Assembly: GCA_001898095.1 (NCBI GenBank)
Contig: MKSH01000106.1
Coordinates: forward strand, 1 to 8,750
DNA length: 8,750 bases
Direction of reading: 5' to 3'
From: Solirubrobacterales bacterium 70-9
Lineage (GTDB): Bacteria > Actinomycetota > Thermoleophilia > Solirubrobacterales > 70-9
In this document: piece after piece, positions 6,625 to 8,750 of the stretch
Layout of the letters: the number at the start of each line of letters is the position of its first letter
Numbering within the stretch: position 1 is the stretch's first letter
Program-made: the position numbers and the translations under genes
Notes under the pieces: generated by a model
The model's input: only the letters and a program-made list of their open reading frames with translations
Told to the model about the DNA's origin: nothing
Databases searched by the model: none

Positions 6625-7758
6625 ATGCTCCACCGCCGCCTTACCACCTCCATGCTCGCGCTGGCCGCGGCGCTCGTCTGCGCGCTCGGGGCGACGGCGG
6701 CGAGCGCGCGGGCGCAGGTCAGCTGGGTGGTGACCGGGCATGGGTTCGGCCACGGGGTCGGGATGAGCGCGTACGGGGCCTACGGGTACGCGCTGCACGG
6801 CAAGGGCTACAAGTTCATCCTCGGCCACTATTACCCGGGGACGACCCTCGGTCAGCTCTCCGGGCCGAACGTGGTCCGGGTGCTGCTCGGATCGAGCTCC
6901 GGCGACGTCACCTTCACCGAAGCGACCAGCGCCTGCCGCACGAAACTCGAACCGACCCGCACGTATGAGGCGCATCGGCTCGGCAGCACCGTCGTACTGC
7001 GGTCCTCGGCGGGCAAGCCGCTGGCCAGATGCGGGGCGACGCTGCGGGCGGCGGGCAACGCCGGGGTGATCAACATCGTCGGCATGGGGCGCTATCGCGG
7101 CGCCCTCGAGACGGTGGTGAACGAAAGCGGCGCACTGAACATCGTCAATGCGCTTTCCGTCGACAACTACGTGAAAGGCGTGATCCCGAACGAGTCGCCG
7201 CCCTCCTGGCCGATGGCCGAGCTGAAGGCGCAGGCGGTCGCTTCGCGCTCCTTCGCCCTCACCGCGGGGCGCGAAGGCGACGGTTACGACCTCTACTCGG
7301 ATACGCGCAGCCAGGTCTACAAAGGCCTCGAATCCGAGTACACGACCTCCGACGAAGCCGCCGAACAGACCGCCGGCCAGGTGCTGATGTACGAAGGGAA
7401 CATCGCCGAGACGCTCTTCTCCGCCTGCTCGGGCGGCAAAACCGAGAGCATGGAAAACGTCTTCGGCGTCGCCATCCCCTACCTCGTCGGCGTCCCTGAC
7501 CCTTACGACGGAGCCTGCCCGCTGCACGAATGGACGCTGAAGTTCAGCGGCCCCGAAATCAGCGCCAAACTCGCCGGGCTCCTGAACGGCAGGCTGAAGA
7601 AGGTCGTGATCACGAAGACGGGATACTCGCCGCGGATCGTCGAAGCGAAGCTCTACGGGACCGGCGGCGTGACCACCGTGACCGGCGAACAGCTGGAGGT
7701 CGCGCTGGGCGGCTACTCGACCTGGATGACCTTCGAAAAGGTCGTCGCCCCCGGGTGA
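6625..7758 (+). CDS. Secreted SpoIID/LytB-domain protein (putative peptidoglycan lytic transglycosylase)
   Basis: 377 aa from the ATG at 6625. Residues 1-30 are a standard signal peptide (MLHRR, hydrophobic core, ASARA before Q31), so the protein acts outside the membrane. The N-terminal part has GHGFGHGVGMSAYGAYG (38-54); the SpoIID/LytB domain follows with ALSVDNYVKGVIPNES (176-191), whose E190 matches the catalytic Glu of SpoIID lytic transglycosylases, then AELKAQAVASRSFAL (198-212), QVYKG (230-234), FSACSGGKTES (265-275) and IPYLVGVPDPYD (284-295). In Bacillus SpoIID the GHGVGMSQ-type motif is C-terminal; here it is N-terminal. SpoIID domains also occur in non-sporulating bacteria, so this is not evidence of sporulation. 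An in-frame ATG at 6592 would add 11 residues before the signal peptide and is less likely. No clear ribosome site precedes either. Glu is mostly GAA (about 14 of 22). Confidence 0.88.
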   Translation: MLHRRLTTSMLALAAALVCALGATAASARAQVSWVVTGHGFGHGVGMSAYGAYGYALHGKGYKFILGHYYPGTTLGQLSGPNVVRVLLGSSSGDVTFTEATSACRTKLEPTRTYEAHRLGSTVVLRSSAGKPLARCGATLRAAGNAGVINIVGMGRYRGALETVVNESGALNIVNALSVDNYVKGVIPNESPPSWPMAELKAQAVASRSFALTAGREGDGYDLYSDTRSQVYKGLESEYTTSDEAAEQTAGQVLMYEGNIAETLFSACSGGKTESMENVFGVAIPYLVGVPDPYDGACPLHEWTLKFSGPEISAKLAGLLNGRLKKVVITKTGYSPRIVEAKLYGTGGVTTVTGEQLEVALGGYSTWMTFEKVVAPG

Positions 7759-7797
7759 GTTCGCAGTTGTCTCCAACTATCGGGGCTAAGTGCGAAC
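7759..7797 (+). repeat. 39-bp palindromic intergenic element, copy 2
   Basis: GTTCGCA (7759-7765), 25 bp, TGCGAAC (7791-7797). Length and ends are identical to the copy at 4383-4421; the centre differs except for G after the left arm and CGG plus TAAG toward the right. It contains its own inner stem, GTTG-TCTC-CAAC (7766-7777). It starts at the first base after the SpoIID-like stop codon. Confidence 0.75.
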
Positions 7798-7805
7798 ACA
7801 CGAGC

Positions 7806-7811
7806 TAGCCT
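7806..7811 (+). promoter_or_regulatory. Candidate -10 box (TAGCCT) of the SDR-like gene
   Basis: TAGCCT is followed by 6 nt and the GTG at 7818, fitting a leaderless transcript; there is no Shine-Dalgarno. It begins 9 nt after the end of the 39-bp palindrome, so the -35 region would lie inside that element. Confidence 0.45.
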
Positions 7812-7817
7812 CAGGCT

Positions 7818-8402
7818 GTGCGGATCTTTCTTGCGGGGGCAAGCGGAGTGATCGGGCGGCAGTTGACGCCGCTGCTGGTCGCGGCGGGCCACACGGTGGG
7901 CGGGACGACGCGCTCGGAGCGCAAGGCGGAGCTCGTGCGCGGGCTCGGCGCCGAGCCCGTCGTGGTCGACGTCTACGACGCAGCCGCGCTCCGCGACGCG
8001 GTCTGCGACTTCGCCCCCGACGCGGTCATGCACCAGCTGACCGACCTCCCGGACGACGCGGCCAAGCTCGCCGCGAGCCGCGAGTCCAACGCGCGCATGC
8101 GAGAGGAGGGCACCCACAACCTCGTCTGCGCCGCCCAGGCCGCGGGCGCGAGCCGCTTCATCGCCCAGAGCATCGCCTGGGACCTGGCCCCCGAGTTCGC
8201 CGCCCGCCTCGACGAGCACGAGCGGATGACGCTCGGCTTCCACGGCACCGGCATCGTCCTCCGCTACGGCCAGTTCTACGGCCCCGGGACCTACTACGAG
8301 GACGAACCCCCAGAGCCCCCAAGGGTGAAGATCGGCGAGGCGGCGCGACGGACCATGCAATCCCTCAACGCACCGGCCGGCACGATCGTCATCACGGACT
8401 GA
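7818..8402 (+). CDS. Short atypical SDR / NAD-dependent epimerase-like protein
   Basis: 194 aa, GTG start. The N-terminus is a Rossmann fold: RIFLAGASGVIGRQL (2-16) with GxxGxxG, then TTRSERK (30-36) after beta-2, which favours NADP by its Ser/Arg, and DVYDAAALRDAV (51-62). N91 and the strand ASRFIAQSIAWDLAPE (111-126) match the extended-SDR sheet. GIVLRYGQFYGPGTYY (145-160) is the usual substrate-side strand and loop. The catalytic YxxxK is not visible: the expected Ser/Tyr region reads QSIAW. The protein is much shorter than ordinary epimerases (~300 aa): from about 160 it goes straight to PRVKIGEAARRTMQSL and ends in IVITD, so most of the C-terminal substrate domain is missing or naturally short. 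No frameshift was seen. Cytosolic; reaction unknown, could be a reductase or a non-catalytic nucleotide-binding protein. Confidence 0.8.
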   Translation: MRIFLAGASGVIGRQLTPLLVAAGHTVGGTTRSERKAELVRGLGAEPVVVDVYDAAALRDAVCDFAPDAVMHQLTDLPDDAAKLAASRESNARMREEGTHNLVCAAQAAGASRFIAQSIAWDLAPEFAARLDEHERMTLGFHGTGIVLRYGQFYGPGTYYEDEPPEPPRVKIGEAARRTMQSLNAPAGTIVITD

Positions 8403-8421
8403 GGGGAAGGGACGCACAAGG

Positions 8422-8481
8422 GACCCGGCCCTCTCGCAGGCGGTCCGGGCTGGCTGTGACCGCCTACGAGAGGGCCGGGTC
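8422..8481 (+). repeat. 24-bp-stem hairpin downstream of the SDR-like gene
   Basis: Arms 8422-8445 and 8458-8481 pair at 23 of 24 positions; the only mismatch is C8437 with A8466. The loop is 12 nt (8446-8457). It starts 20 nt after the stop codon. It could end or protect the transcript, but there is no T-run. Confidence 0.7.
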
Positions 8482-8540
8482 ACGGGGAGAGGGCGAGGGC
8501 GCGCCTCCCGCGCGGGTCGCGGCGGAGGTCCGCGACGACC

Positions 8541-8671
8541 TGCGCGGGTCCGGCGCGGAACTCCGCGTCCCTTGAGGAGTTCCGGACGCGCTCTCGACTT
8601 TCACCCTGCCCTGGCAAGGTGAAAGTCGGGAGCGCGACGCGACCGTCCCGACCTGCGCCGGAACCCGCGCA
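8541..8671 (+). other. Nested palindromes able to form a three-way junction
   Basis: Outer stem: 8541-8556 with 8655-8671, 16 pairs and one bulged A (8662). Directly inside, GGAACTCC (8557-8564) pairs with GGAGTTCC (8576-8583), loop 11 nt. Then 8587-8605 pairs with 8618-8636, 19 pairs including one T-G (G-U in RNA), loop 12 nt. An 18-nt single strand (8637-8654) leads back to the outer stem. The layout suggests a folded RNA or a structured DNA site, but no known RNA family was recognised and no promoter was identified. Confidence 0.5.
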
Positions 8672-8736
8672 CTTCCCCCCTAAAGGCTCGCGTCCCGGGC
8701 CGCCAGCGCCCCGAACCCCGCCGTCCCCTTGGGTGC

Positions 8737-8750
8737 GTTCGCACTTTCCC
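8737..8750 (-). repeat. 39-bp palindromic element, copy 3, cut by window edge, reverse orientation
   Basis: GTTCGCA (8737-8743) followed by CTT equals the right end (AAG-TGCGAAC) of the other two copies read backward. The flanking 8733-8744 forms GTGCG-TT-CGCAC, the same terminal palindrome as copy 1. If the element is complete, its other end TGCGAAC should fall at 8769-8775, outside the window. Confidence 0.55.

Larger units (their letters stand above)
8403..8750. other. 348-bp stretch without a gene, rich in stem-loops
   Basis: No reading frame here looks like a protein; the frames that cross it are shadows of the SDR-like gene. It holds a 24-bp-stem hairpin (8422-8481), a 7-bp hairpin GTCGCGG/CCGCGAC (8516-8536), a nested structure (8541-8671) and the start of a third 39-bp element (8737). 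The remaining bases, about 8672-8732, show nothing recognisable. Confidence 0.7.

Noticed and set aside
7790..8575. 261-codon plus-strand frame overlapping the SDR-like gene and running into the gene-free tail
   Set aside because: Arg/Gly/Ala-rich composition without motifs; the 7818 frame carries GASGVIG and FYGPGT.
6476..8671. CRISPR array or tRNA genes among the hairpins
   Set aside because: No regularly spaced direct repeats, and no cloverleaf with tRNA box A/B or CCA-end features.

Overview
High-GC DNA with dense NNS codons, GTG and TTG starts, and TAG(G/C)NT motifs a few bases before start codons. This points to a high-GC actinobacterium. Protein style and intergenic palindromes resemble Thermoleophilia/Solirubrobacterales, but that placement is inference from memory, not a search. 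Six genes are visible: two on the minus strand and, diverging from them, five on the plus strand minus none in conflict (seven CDSs in total, one of them cut by the window edge).

Left third, minus strand: a two-gene unit read right to left. The first gene (3370-1772) is a thiamine-diphosphate 2-oxo-acid decarboxylase of the benzoylformate decarboxylase (MdlC) family. After 67 bp comes a FAD-linked 2-hydroxyacid dehydrogenase (1704 to the left edge) of the D-lactate dehydrogenase/GlcD class, which probably continues outside the window into an iron-sulfur half. Together they could turn a 2-hydroxyacid into a 2-oxoacid and then an aldehyde plus CO2. Substrate-pocket residues argue against assuming mandelate is the substrate.

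Middle and right, plus strand: a membrane-anchored extracytoplasmic M15-like zinc peptidase (3519-4379); a small lipoprotein of unknown function (4453-4944); class II fumarase FumC (5095-6438), starting at TTG behind a clear Shine-Dalgarno; a secreted SpoIID/LytB-domain protein (6625-7758); and a short atypical SDR/NAD-epimerase-like protein (7818-8402). The peptidase, lipoprotein and SpoIID protein are envelope proteins. The other genes are ordinary cytosolic metabolism. The three envelope genes favour GAA for glutamate while the enzymes use almost only GAG.

Most unusual content is between genes. A 39-bp palindromic element with 7-bp GTTCGCA/TGCGAAC ends occurs twice complete (4383-4421, 7759-7797) and once cut by the right edge in reverse orientation (from 8737). 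A perfect 21-bp-stem hairpin follows fumC. The last 348 bp (8403-8750) carry no gene but hold several strong stem-loops, three of which can form a closed three-way junction. No RNA gene, CRISPR array, insertion sequence or known defence system was seen.
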